Notes: generated from the sequence alone by a model not told the origin. A stretch of 64,000 nucleotides of DNA from Miltoncostaea sp963770865 (GCA_963770865.1 CAVYRD010000002.1:62001-126000), one strand, 5' to 3'. Counted from the stretch's first letter, positions 51,557 to 59,340 are shown. A program made the numbers and translations.

Positions 51557-51794
51557 CCACCTCCACCATTCCTCGAGGAGCGGACGCCGCGCCGCCCGCC
51601 GCCGGCCGGGCGCAACTCTCTCCCAGGTGCGCGGGCCGTCCAATAGACGCACGGGTGGGTCGTCGGCCCCCCAACCGGCCAGTTGCGCAAGCCGATCGCG
51701 CATCGTGCGGGAGGTGCGGGCGACCGGCGCCGCCGATGAGGCCCGTGAGCGATCCCGCCGGGTCGCCGCGTGCCCCACACGGAAAGGATCTGAC

Positions 51795-52136
51795 ATGAGA
51801 GGACGCATCGCCTGTGCCGCGGCGCTCGCCGGCGCCGCCGTCATCGCCGTCACGCCGGCCCTCGGAGCCGCCCCGCAGGCCCAGCAGATCGACATATGCC
51901 ATGCGACGGCGAGCGCGAAGAACCCCTATGTCCTGATCCACCCGGCCGCAGCCGGCGTGGTCAACGGCCACGCGGGCCACCAGGACCAGCGGGATTTCAT
52001 CCCGTCGTTCACCTACAAGGGCGGGTTCTTCGCGGGCCAGCATTACGACGCTGCAGGCGAGAAGTTCGTCACGGGCGGCTGCAAGGGCACGCCCCCGCCG
52101 CTCGACGGCGGCGGTGGCACGGGAGGCGTCTTCTAG
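51795..52136 (+). CDS. Small secreted protein
   Basis: A 113-residue protein with a clear signal peptide (MRGRIACAAALAGAAVIAVT then PALGAAPQA, cleavage near residue 26-28). The mature part DICHATASAKNPYVLIHPAA, followed by GHAGHQDQRDFIPSF, resembles an ICHxTGSxxNPYV module found in secreted and surface proteins of actinobacteria, with His residues that could bind metal. The tail is Gly-rich. AAAGGA precedes the ATG. It is divergent from the membrane-anchored sigma fusion across 238 bp, so it may be a target of that sigma; this is inference. Confidence 0.75.
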   Translation: MRGRIACAAALAGAAVIAVTPALGAAPQAQQIDICHATASAKNPYVLIHPAAAGVVNGHAGHQDQRDFIPSFTYKGGFFAGQHYDAAGEKFVTGGCKGTPPPLDGGGGTGGVF

Positions 52137-52147
52137 CCGGGCCGCGC

Positions 52148-52176
52148 GGCCCCGCCGACCATTCGGCGGCGGGGCC
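52148..52176. terminator. Hairpin after the secreted-protein gene
   Basis: A perfect 10-bp stem (GGCCCCGCCG / CGGCGGGGCC) with a 9-nt loop, 11 bp after the TAG and 7 bp from the stop of the convergent 26-residue gene. It may serve both strands. Confidence 0.55.
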
Positions 52177-52183
52177 CGGCGCC

Positions 52184-52264
52184 CTACGCCCGCCCGCGCA
52201 CAACGCTCAGAAGCCCGATGACGGCGAGCACGATGACGATGATCACGATGATGGTCCAGAGCAT
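52184..52264 (-). CDS. 26-residue hydrophobic membrane peptide
   Basis: A very short gene: ATG at 52264, TAG at 52184-52186. The product is one membrane helix (MLWTIIVIIVIVLAVIGLLS) followed by a basic tail (VVRGRA), topology N-out/C-in by the positive-inside rule. A textbook ribosome site, AAGGAG, lies 6 bp upstream, which argues for real translation. Similar tiny hydrophobic proteins occur in many actinobacteria without a known role; they may tune membrane or stress responses. It falls between the secreted protein's terminator and the hxlR gene. Confidence 0.7.
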   Translation of the reverse strand: MLWTIIVIIVIVLAVIGLLSVVRGRA

Positions 52265-52357
52265 GTCGCTCTCCTTCGGATGGCCTGTCGATCGCGTCGT
52301 CAATGCCCCGCAGGGGCCCCGGCCAACCCAGGGGGCCCACCTGAATCGCCAGAATCT

Positions 52358-52840
52358 CTAGGCCGGCGGGCGCGGACGGGGCCCCTCCGGGCGCCGCGAG
52401 CCGGGGCCGTACCACCACTCGGCGTCGTCGGCGCCGACCGGCTCACCGCACCGTCCGCACAGCGCGCCCGCGCCGACCACGCCCCCGCACCCGGCGTGGC
52501 GCACCACCGCGGGAGGCCCGTCCGGCGCCATGTGGGCGTCGCCCCAGCTCATCAGCCCCATGATCACCGGGAACAGGTCGCGGCCCGCGGGCGTGAGGCG
52601 GTACTCGTGGCGCTCGGGGCGCTGCTGGTAGGCCACCCGCTCCAGCACCCCGGCGTCCACGAGCATCCGCAGCCGCTTGGACAGGATGTTGGGCGCGAGC
52701 GATAGTCGCCAGCCGAAGTGCTCGAACCGCGTCACCCCGAGGAAGCAGTCGCGCAGGATCAGGAGGGTCCAGCGCTCGCCCAGGACCTCCAGGCTCCGCG
52801 CCACCGAGCAGTTCTGCCCGGCGTAGTCGCGCGGCAGCAC
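52358..52840 (-). CDS. HxlR-family transcriptional regulator with C-terminal zinc ribbon
   Basis: A 160-residue regulator. The HxlR winged helix is clear: NCSVARSLEVLGERWTLLIL, FEHFGWRLSLAPNILSKRLR and RHEYRLTPAGRDLFPVIM. After it come GCGGVVGAGALCGRCGEPVG, four Cys in a C-x(n)-C-x2-C ribbon-like arrangement. HxlR regulators respond to aldehydes, quinones or oxidants, often through Cys. It is the third gene of the nitroreductase-MaoC-HxlR unit (3-bp gap from MaoC) and probably autoregulates it. GTG start. Confidence 0.9.
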   Translation of the reverse strand: MLPRDYAGQNCSVARSLEVLGERWTLLILRDCFLGVTRFEHFGWRLSLAPNILSKRLRMLVDAGVLERVAYQQRPERHEYRLTPAGRDLFPVIMGLMSWGDAHMAPDGPPAVVRHAGCGGVVGAGALCGRCGEPVGADDAEWWYGPGSRRPEGPRPRPPA

Positions 52841-52843
52841 GGC

Positions 52844-53294
52844 TCAGGCCGGCCGGGCCGGGACGAGGATCGTGGGGATCATGTGCTGCACCTCCTCGTC
52901 GCGCTGGTTCAGCGTGCGCAGGCGGATGCGCACCACCCCGCGCGACGCGCCGCTGCGCGAGGGCCGCGTCTCGACCACCTCTCCCACCACCCGGATGCGG
53001 TCGCCCGGGCGCAGCGGCCCCCAGCGCAGCTCGTCCACGCCCAGGCCGATGAGCCCGCCGGCCACGGGCGGCGCGTGGTCGAACCCACAGCCGCATCGTC
53101 AGCGCGGCCGTGTGCCAGCCGCTCGCCACGTGGGCGCCGAACACCGACTCGTTGGCCGAGCCGGGGTCGGTGTGGAAGTGCTGGGGGTCGTAGGCCTCGG
53201 CGAAGGCGATGATCTCCTGCTCGGAGACCGGCCGCTCCGGCGTCTCGAACACCTCCCCCACGCGGAAGTCCTCGAAGTGGCGGGGCGCGGGCAC
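52844..53294 (-). pseudogene. MaoC-like dehydratase (hotdog fold), broken by one frameshift
   Basis: With one base removed this is a 149-residue R-hydratase/MaoC protein. The first part reads RHFEDFRVGEVFETPERPVS, EIIAFAEAYDPQHFHTDPGS (catalytic D-x4-H) and SGWHTAALTMRLW. In another frame it continues HAPPVAGGLIGLGVDELRWG, then RPGDRIRVVGEVVETRPSRS. The frames join at about 53081 after a GGGTT run; removing one base gives RLWVDHAPPVAGG. Members hydrate enoyl-CoA or similar thioesters. It lies between nitroreductase and HxlR genes in one operon. The cause may be mutation or an assembly indel. Confidence 0.78.
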
Positions 53295-53303
53295 GGCCGA
53301 AGG

Positions 53304-53981
53304 CTACGCGGGCGCGGCCTCCTCCTGCCGCGGCCGGCCCCACTCCTCGTCGTGCACCAGCGTGCGCCACGGGCGGCGCGCCTTGGCCGCCTCGGGGCGC
53401 AGGCCGACGGGGAACTCCGGCGGGTAGCCGACCGGCGTCAGGTAGTGGGCGCCGATCTCGGGCGGGATGCCGAGCAGGTCGCGGTACTCGTCCTCGACGA
53501 ACCAGTGGAAGATCGTGGGGGTCGTGCCGAGCCCGAGAGCGCGCGCCGCGACGAACAGGTTCTCGAGCGCGAACGACACCGAGGTGTGCTCGCCGAAGCG
53601 CTCGATGCGCTCCTTCATCGGATCGTCCAGGAAGTGGAAGCGGGGCACCGTGAGCGCGGCGACCCACACCGGCACGTCGCGGTAGTTGCCGAGCGCCTGC
53701 CCGGCGTAGCCCGCCGCCCAGGCCGCGTGCTCGTCCTCCGTGCGCCCGCCCGCGGGACGCATCGTGCGGAAGTACTCGGCGGCGCCGCGCAGCACGAGGT
53801 CGGCCAGGCGCGCGCGCCGCTCCGGGTCGCGCACCACGACGAGGCTCCAGGCCTGCGCGTTGTGCCCCGTGGGGGCCAGCAGCGCCAGCCGCAGGATGCG
53901 GTCGAGGTCGGCGTCGGGCACCGGCCGGTCGGTGTAGCGGCGCACGCTGCGGCGCGCGCGGATCGCCTCGAGGGCCTCCAT
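53304..53981 (-). CDS. Nitroreductase-family FMN oxidoreductase
   Basis: A 225-residue nitroreductase. The FMN phosphate/ribityl contact RRSVRRYTDRPVPDADLDRI, the active-site PTGHNAQAWSLVVV, the dimer helix SFALENLFVAARALGLGTTP and the last flavin block GAHYLTPVGYPPE are all present. ATG 53981 is preferred over one nine codons upstream because AAGGAG lies 6 bp before it. It heads a leftward unit with MaoC and HxlR genes, so it is probably induced by electrophiles or nitro/quinone compounds. Confidence 0.9.
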   Translation of the reverse strand: MEALEAIRARRSVRRYTDRPVPDADLDRILRLALLAPTGHNAQAWSLVVVRDPERRARLADLVLRGAAEYFRTMRPAGGRTEDEHAAWAAGYAGQALGNYRDVPVWVAALTVPRFHFLDDPMKERIERFGEHTSVSFALENLFVAARALGLGTTPTIFHWFVEDEYRDLLGIPPEIGAHYLTPVGYPPEFPVGLRPEAAKARRPWRTLVHDEEWGRPRQEEAAPA

Positions 53982-54080
53982 GGGCGGCTCCTTATCTGTC
54001 GCTTTCATGACGCAAGTAACCTACGTCGCCGCCGCCCGCGGGCGCAAGCGGGCGACCGCTCCCCCCGGGCCGCGGATCGG

Positions 54081-54107
54081 TCAAGAGCGGGGACGCCGCG
54101 CCGATAC
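54081..54107 (+). promoter_or_regulatory. Sigma-28 (FliA)-type promoter upstream of cheY
   Basis: TCAA at 54081-54084, a 15-bp spacer, then GCCGATAC at 54100-54107. The flagellar sigma consensus is TAAA-N15-GCCGATAA, so this matches 10 of 12 positions with exact spacing, 49 bp before the cheY ATG. Confidence 0.65.
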
Positions 54108-54144
54108 CTCCATCAGCCCGTTCCACCGTGCCCCAACCCGAGGT

Positions 54145-54518
54145 CGAGGTCCCGGCATGCCCAGTGTGCTGATCGCCGATGACGCCGCGTTCATGCGGAT
54201 GATGATCAAGAACATCCTCACCGACGCCGGCTATGAGGTCGTCGGCGAGGCCGAGAACGGCGCCGTCGCGGTCTCCAAGTACCGCGAGCTCAAGCCCGAC
54301 CTGACCACCATGGACATCACGATGCCCGAGATGGACGGGCTGGCCGCCCTCAAGGAGATCCGCGGCCAGGACCCCCAGGCGCGGGTGGTGATGTGCTCGG
54401 CCATGGGCCAGCAGTCGATGGTGATCGAGTCGATCCAGGCCGGCGCGCGCGACTTCATCGTCAAGCCGTTCCAGCCCGAGCGCGTGCTCGAGGCCGTCCA
54501 GAAGGCCCTGGCCTGAGG
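54145..54518 (+). repeat. 374-bp exact direct repeat, copy 1 (contains cheY)
   Basis: Identical base for base to 59341-59714. It includes 12 bp before the start codon, the full cheY gene and 2 bp after the stop. The identity ends abruptly on both sides. Confidence 0.9.
54157..54516 (+). CDS. cheY: Chemotaxis response regulator CheY, copy 1
   Basis: A 119-residue stand-alone receiver domain. The acidic pocket D8/D9 (LIADDAAF), the phosphorylated D53 (LTTMDITMPEMDGL), the conserved Ser in VVMCSAMGQQ and Lys in FIVKPF are all in place. Phosphorylated by CheA, it should bind the flagellar switch. It leads the chemotaxis cluster, with a sigma-28-like promoter upstream, and is followed by cheB at 11 bp. 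An exact second copy lies at 59353. Confidence 0.95.
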   Translation: MPSVLIADDAAFMRMMIKNILTDAGYEVVGEAENGAVAVSKYRELKPDLTTMDITMPEMDGLAALKEIRGQDPQARVVMCSAMGQQSMVIESIQAGARDFIVKPFQPERVLEAVQKALA

Positions 54519-54527
54519 GCCGGGGCC

Positions 54528-55598
54528 GTGGCCTCCTCCCCTCCCTCACCCCGCGTCCTCATCTGCGACGACTCGCCGCTGCTGCGGCGGGTGATCACCG
54601 ACATGCTCACCGACGGCGGCCTGCAGGTCGTCGGCGAGGCTCGCGACGGCCTGGAGCTCATCGAGAAGGCGCAGTCGCTGCGCCCGGACGTGATCACGCT
54701 CGACGTGGAGATGCCGCGCCGCAACGGCCTCGACGGCCTGCGCGAGCTGATGCGCGTGCGCCCGACGCCCGTCGTCATGGTCTCCTCGCTCACCGGACGG
54801 GCGAGCGCCGAGACCAGCGCCGCCCTGGCCGCCGGCGCCGTCAACGCCGTCGAGAAGCCGGCCCTGCGCCTCTCGCCCCGGAGCTGGGGCGTCACGCGCG
54901 ACGAGCTCGTCTCCAAGGTCCGCGCCGCCGCGGGCGCCCGCGTCGCCGCACTCGGCCGCGCCGTGCGCCCGGCCGCCCCGGGCCGCAGGCTGTCCGCCCT
55001 CGCGGGCGGTTCGGGCGGCGACCTGGTCGTCATCGCGACCTCCACCGGCGGGCCGCGCGCCCTGCACTCGGTGGTGCCGCACCTGCCCTCGCCGCTCGGC
55101 AGCGGTGTGCTGATCGTGCAGCACATGCCGGTCGGCTTCACCAAGCCTCTCGCCGACCAGCTCAACGACAAGTCGGCCCTGAGCGTGCGCGAGGCCGGGG
55201 TCACCGACGAGATCCGCCCCGACCGCGCCCTGATCGCGCCCGGCGGCTCGCACCTCGAGGTGACGGCCCCCGGCCGCGTGCGCCTCTCGCAGGCCCCGCC
55301 GATCGGGGCGCTGCGCCCGCGCGCCGACGTGACCATCGAGACCGCCGCGCGCCACTACGGGTCGCGCATCACCCTGATCGTGCTGACCGGCATGGGCGAC
55401 GACGGCCTGATCGGCGCGCGCGCGGTGCGCGCCGCCGGCGGGACGATCCTCGCCGAGGCCGAGAGCACCTGCGTCGTGTGGGGCATGCCCCGCTCGGTCG
55501 AGGAGGCGGGCCTCGCCGACGCCGTCTTCCCGCTCGACGCGATGCCGCTCGCCATCGCCGAGGCCGTGGCGCCGCGCGCCGCCGTCGCCGCCCACTGA
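54528..55598 (+). CDS. cheB: Chemotaxis protein-glutamate methylesterase/deamidase CheB
   Basis: A 356-residue CheB. The receiver domain (RVLICDDSPLLRRV, ITLDVEMPRRNGLDGL) is joined through a linker to the methylesterase. Catalytic Ser is in IATSTGGPRAL, His in IVQHMPVGFTKPLA and Asp in VLTGMGDDGLIG. It removes methyl groups from receptors for adaptation and is activated by CheA phosphorylation. GTG 54528 begins 11 bp after cheY. The cheR gene follows after 17 bp. Confidence 0.96.
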   Translation: MASSPPSPRVLICDDSPLLRRVITDMLTDGGLQVVGEARDGLELIEKAQSLRPDVITLDVEMPRRNGLDGLRELMRVRPTPVVMVSSLTGRASAETSAALAAGAVNAVEKPALRLSPRSWGVTRDELVSKVRAAAGARVAALGRAVRPAAPGRRLSALAGGSGGDLVVIATSTGGPRALHSVVPHLPSPLGSGVLIVQHMPVGFTKPLADQLNDKSALSVREAGVTDEIRPDRALIAPGGSHLEVTAPGRVRLSQAPPIGALRPRADVTIETAARHYGSRITLIVLTGMGDDGLIGARAVRAAGGTILAEAESTCVVWGMPRSVEEAGLADAVFPLDAMPLAIAEAVAPRAAVAAH

Positions 55599-55615
55599 CC
55601 CGTCCGAGGAGACCG

Positions 55616-56437
55616 ATGAGCACCGCCCCGCTGCCCTCCGTCGCTGCCCCGGTCGTGGGCCCGGACTACGACCGCTTCTGCGGGGGCGTGAAGAGGCTCT
55701 GCGACATCGACCTCGCCCAGTACCGGCGGGCCCAGATGGAGCGGCGCCTGCGCACGTTCGCGCGCCGCGCGGGCCACGACGACCTGGACCAGTACCTCGC
55801 CGCCCTGCGGCGCGACGTCGCCGCCCGGTCGGCGTTCCTGGACCACATGACGATCAACGTCTCCGAGCTCTTCCGCAACCCGGAGCGCTTCGACGAGCTG
55901 GAGCGCACCCACCTGCCCGCGCTTCTGGCGGCCTCGCCCGGCCGCGGGCTGAAGGTGTGGAGCGCCGGCTGCTCCTACGGCGCCGAGCCCTACACGCTCG
56001 CCGTGCTGCTGAAGGAGCTGGCGCCGCGCGCGCGGCACGAGATCGTCGCGACGGACATCGACCAGACGATCCTCGCGCGCGCCCGCGAGGGGATCTTCAG
56101 CGAGCAGGACATGGCCAACGTGTCGCGCGAGCGCCGCGCCAAGTGGTTCGTCGAGCGCCCCGACGGCACGTGGCAGGCCAACCCGGAGCTGCGCGCGGCC
56201 GTGCGCTTCTCGCGCCTGGACCTGCTCTCGGACCCCTTCCCGAAGACGCGCGACCTGATCGTGTGCCGCAACGTCGTCATCTACTTCAACGACGACGCCA
56301 AGGAGGGGATCTGCGCGCGCTTCTTCGACGTCCTGCGCCCCGGCGGGATCCTCTTCGTGGGATCGACCGAGCGCGTGAGCGACACGGCCGGCCTCGGCTG
56401 GAAGCGGCTCGCGAACTTCTTCTACGTGCGGCCCTGA
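55616..56437 (+). CDS. cheR: Chemotaxis protein methyltransferase CheR
   Basis: A 273-residue CheR with an N-terminal helical domain (YDRFCGGVKRLCDIDLAQYR), the hinge motif MTINVSELFRNPERFDEL and the SAM-binding KVWSAGCSYGAEPYTLAVLL, then IVATDIDQTILARAREGIF and LIVCRNVVIYF. It methylates receptor glutamates and works against CheB. ATG 55616 with GAGGAG upstream. No C-terminal NWETF-binding extension is visible. Confidence 0.96.
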   Translation: MSTAPLPSVAAPVVGPDYDRFCGGVKRLCDIDLAQYRRAQMERRLRTFARRAGHDDLDQYLAALRRDVAARSAFLDHMTINVSELFRNPERFDELERTHLPALLAASPGRGLKVWSAGCSYGAEPYTLAVLLKELAPRARHEIVATDIDQTILARAREGIFSEQDMANVSRERRAKWFVERPDGTWQANPELRAAVRFSRLDLLSDPFPKTRDLIVCRNVVIYFNDDAKEGICARFFDVLRPGGILFVGSTERVSDTAGLGWKRLANFFYVRP

Positions 56438-56521
56438 CGGCCCGGACCCGGCGGCCGCCCGCCGGCTGACCGGCCCCCTCGGCGCGCCCCGGAACCCGCA
56501 TTCCCACGCCGGTCGGGAGCC

Positions 56522-56548
56522 TAAAGCCACCCCCCGGCACGCCGATAA
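56522..56548 (+). promoter_or_regulatory. Consensus sigma-28 (FliA) promoter upstream of cheA
   Basis: TAAA at 56522-56525, exactly 15 bp, then GCCGATAA at 56541-56548: all 12 consensus positions match. It sits 71 bp upstream of the cheA GTG, in the only sizeable gap of the cluster (182 bp). Confidence 0.82.
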
Positions 56549-56619
56549 GGATGCGGCAGGAGCGGGGGGTGTTCCGTCCGCGGTGGGTCCGGTGGGACAT
56601 TCGAGAGGAGCACCACGGC

Positions 56620-58689
56620 GTGGACACGTCCGAGTATCTCGGCCTCTTCCTTGACGAGAGCCGGGAGAGCCTGCAAGCGCTGAACGCCTCTCTCCTGGAC
56701 CTCGAGCGCGACCCGGGCGACTCGGAGCCGCTCACCGTCATCTTCCGGGTGGCGCACTCGCTCAAGGGGATGAGCGCCACGATGGGCTTCAACGCCATGG
56801 CGCGCCTCACCCACCGGATGGAGGAGGTCCTCGCCGCGATGCGCGACGACGGCGCCCCCGTGACCCCCGCCCTCACCGACTCGCTCTTCGCCTGCCTGGA
56901 CACCCTCCAGGAGATGGTCAACCGGGTCGAGGGCGGCGACGCCGAGGAGGTCAACGCCTCCGCCGTGATGGACCGCCTCGACCAGATCTCCCACGGCGCC
57001 GCCCCCGCCGCCGCCGCGGCCGAGACGGCCGTCACCCTCGCGCCGCCGTCCGCCGGCACGCCCCTCTCGGAGTACGAGCGCATGGTGGTGGCCGACGCCC
57101 ACGAGCGCGGCCTGGCCGTGCTGCGCGTGGACGTGGCCTTCGACGAGGGCTGCCGGCTGGCCGCCGCCCGCGCCTTCATGGTGGTGCAGGAGCTCGAGGC
57201 CCACGGCGACCTGATCACGAGCGAGCCGCCCGCCGAGGGCGTCGAGGCCGGCGAGGTCGGGGACGGCGTGGCCTTCTGGGTCGCCGTCGCCTCCGACGCC
57301 GACGAGGACGAGGTCCGCGCCGGGGTCCTGCGCGTCAGTGAGGTCTCCTCCTGCGAGGTCACCCGCATCGAGATCGACGAGGACGCCTCCCCCGAGCAGG
57401 AGGCAGAGGCCGGCGAGACCGCCCCCGCGGCCGCCCCCGCCCGCGCCGCGGCCTCCGAGAAGGGCGGCTCCGAGTCGCGCTTCGGCCGCGGCGCCTCGAC
57501 CGTGCGCGTCGGCACCGACCGCCTCGACGCCCTGATGAACCTGATGGGCGAGATGGTCATCCAGCGCACCCGCCTGGCCCAGCTCTCGAGCCGGCACGAG
57601 CTGAGCGACCTGCGCGGCGTGGTGGAGGACATGAGCCGCGTCACCGACGACCTGCAGACGCTGATCATGCAGGTGCGGATGATGCCGGTCAACGCCGTCT
57701 TCATGCGCTTCCCGCGCATGGTGCGCGACCTCGCCAACACGCTCGACAAGCGGGTCGACCTCGTCATCTCCGGTGAGGACACCGAGCTCGACCGCACGGT
57801 CGTCGACGGCCTGGGCGACCCGCTGGTCCACATGCTGCGCAACGCGGTCGACCACGGGCTCGAGCCGCCCGAGGACCGCGTCGCAGCCGGCAAGGACCCG
57901 ACGGGCACCGTGAGCCTCTCGGCCCGCCACGCAGGCAGCAGCGTGGTGATCGAGGTGCGCGACGACGGCAGGGGCATGGACCCCGAGGCGCTGCGCGCGT
58001 CGGTCGTCCGCAAGCACCTGATGGACGCCGGGACCGCCGCCTCCCTCAGCGACGAGGAGGCCCTCCAGCTCGTCTTCCTCCCCGGCTTCTCGACGGCGGA
58101 GCAGACCACCGACGTCAGCGGCCGCGGGGTCGGGATGGACGCGGTCCGCACCGCGATCACCGACCTGAGCGGGGAGGTCTCGATCCAGAGCACGATCGGC
58201 GAGGGCAGCTCCTTCACCATCCGCCTGCCGCTCACGCTCGCGATCATCCAGGCCCTGCTGGTGGAGGCCGGCCTCGACCACGGCGGCCAGTCCGGACAGG
58301 TCTGGGCGGTGCCGCTCGAGGCGATCGAGGAGACCGTCCTGGTGGACCCGGCCGACGCGCGCCCGGTGGGCGGCCGGCCCTGCGTGGTGCTGCGCGACAG
58401 CGTCGTGCCGCTCGTGTGGCTGAGCGAGCGCCTCGACCTCGGCGGCCCCGGCAGCGCGAGAGAGCCCGACGGCCCGTTGCGCGTCGTGGTGGTCCACGCG
58501 GGCGCGACCCGCATCGGCATCGTCGTGGACGACCTGGTCGGCAAGCAGGACGTGGTCATCAAGCACCTGCCCGACTTCCTCGGGGACGTCGCCGGCGTGG
58601 CCGGCGCGACGATCCTCGGCGACGGCTCGGTGGCCCTGATCCTCGACGTCGCCGCCCTCGCGGCCTCCCAGCCGCGCGGGACGGCATGA
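56620..58689 (+). CDS. cheA: Chemotaxis histidine kinase CheA
   Basis: A 689-residue CheA. P1/HPt with phospho-acceptor H46 (RVAHSLKGMSATMGF); a P2-like CheY/CheB-binding region (~190-285); a flexible Ala/Pro linker; P3 dimerisation (TDRLDALMNLMGEMVIQRTR); P4 kinase (HMLRNAVDHGLEPPEDR N-box, VRDDGRGMDPEAL G1 box, GRGVGMDAV G2 box); and a P5 CheW-like regulatory domain (QVWAVPLEAIEETV, GDGSVALILDVAALAAS). GTG 56620 with GAGAGGAG upstream places VDTSEYLGLFLDES first, as in the family; an in-frame ATG at 56551 would add a poor leader. Its stop overlaps the cheC remnant by ATGA. Confidence 0.96.
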   Translation: MDTSEYLGLFLDESRESLQALNASLLDLERDPGDSEPLTVIFRVAHSLKGMSATMGFNAMARLTHRMEEVLAAMRDDGAPVTPALTDSLFACLDTLQEMVNRVEGGDAEEVNASAVMDRLDQISHGAAPAAAAAETAVTLAPPSAGTPLSEYERMVVADAHERGLAVLRVDVAFDEGCRLAAARAFMVVQELEAHGDLITSEPPAEGVEAGEVGDGVAFWVAVASDADEDEVRAGVLRVSEVSSCEVTRIEIDEDASPEQEAEAGETAPAAAPARAAASEKGGSESRFGRGASTVRVGTDRLDALMNLMGEMVIQRTRLAQLSSRHELSDLRGVVEDMSRVTDDLQTLIMQVRMMPVNAVFMRFPRMVRDLANTLDKRVDLVISGEDTELDRTVVDGLGDPLVHMLRNAVDHGLEPPEDRVAAGKDPTGTVSLSARHAGSSVVIEVRDDGRGMDPEALRASVVRKHLMDAGTAASLSDEEALQLVFLPGFSTAEQTTDVSGRGVGMDAVRTAITDLSGEVSIQSTIGEGSSFTIRLPLTLAIIQALLVEAGLDHGGQSGQVWAVPLEAIEETVLVDPADARPVGGRPCVVLRDSVVPLVWLSERLDLGGPGSAREPDGPLRVVVVHAGATRIGIVVDDLVGKQDVVIKHLPDFLGDVAGVAGATILGDGSVALILDVAALAASQPRGTA

Positions 58690-58782
58690 GCACCGGCCTG
58701 GAGCTCGGCCGGCGACGTCCTCCACATCCCGACCTCGGAGGCGCTCACCACCGTCCTCGAGCGGCGGGGCCTGGGCGAGTGA
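58686..58782 (+). pseudogene. Probable cheC remnant between cheA and cheD
   Basis: An ATG overlaps the cheA TGA (ATGA at 58686-58689). The first codons read MSTGLELG. In another frame the segment ends GDVLHIPTSEALTTVLERRG followed by LGE and TGA, which overlaps the cheD GTG. The end resembles the C-terminus of CheC-type phosphatases. Length (97 bp) is not a multiple of three. A normal cheC has about 200 codons, so a large internal deletion has kept both coupling junctions. CheC and CheD usually act as partners. The CheC call is from position and a short match only. Confidence 0.5.
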
Positions 58783-59285
58783 GCACCGCGGTCGTCGGCT
58801 CGTCGGCCGGCCCCAGCGTGGGCATCGGCGAGATCGCGGCGAGCGACATCCGCCCCGTGGTCATCTCGGCGCTCGGCCTCGGGTCGTGCATCGGGGTGGT
58901 CATGACCGACACCCGCGCCGGCATCGCCGGAATGGCCCACGTGATGCTGCCCCAGTCGTCGTCGACCTCCTCCGGATCGCCGGGCAAGTTCGCCGACACG
59001 GCGATCCCGGCGCTGCTGGACGAGGTGCTGCGGCTCGGCGCCGTCCGCTTCCGGCTCGTCGCCACGATCGCCGGAGGCGCGCAGATGTTCGGCGCGGGGT
59101 CCGGCGCGACCCTCCTCAACATCGGCGGCCGCAACGACCTGGCCGTCCGCAGCGCCCTCGCCTCCCACGGCGTCCGCCTCCGCGGCGCGGACGTGGGCGG
59201 CAACGTCGGCCGGACGATGTCGGTGACCGTGAGCACCGGCGTCGTCACCGTCCGCGCCGTCGGCGGGATCGCGGTGGAGCTGTGA
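58779..59285 (+). CDS. cheD: Chemoreceptor glutamine deamidase CheD
   Basis: A 168-residue CheD. The catalytic Cys37 is in ALGLGSCIGVVM and the His54 in IAGMAHVMLPQSS; KFADTAIPALLDEVLRLGA and VATIAGGAQMF are family blocks. In T. maritima CheD the triad is T21, C27, H44 within TLGLGSC; here the Thr position is Ala (A31), with Ser30 next to it. It deamidates receptor glutamines and is normally controlled by CheC. GTG 58779 overlaps the preceding remnant. Confidence 0.92.
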   Translation: MSTAVVGSSAGPSVGIGEIAASDIRPVVISALGLGSCIGVVMTDTRAGIAGMAHVMLPQSSSTSSGSPGKFADTAIPALLDEVLRLGAVRFRLVATIAGGAQMFGAGSGATLLNIGGRNDLAVRSALASHGVRLRGADVGGNVGRTMSVTVSTGVVTVRAVGGIAVEL

Positions 59286-59340
59286 GCCGCGCCGCCCCCG
59301 CGAACCGCTCGTCCCTCACCCGACCCGTCCCCGAGCACCC

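Noticed and set aside
56286..59168. A 960-codon reverse frame across cheA and cheD
   Set aside because: Antisense to CheA and CheD, which are complete; the composition is low-complexity Ser/Arg/Thr.
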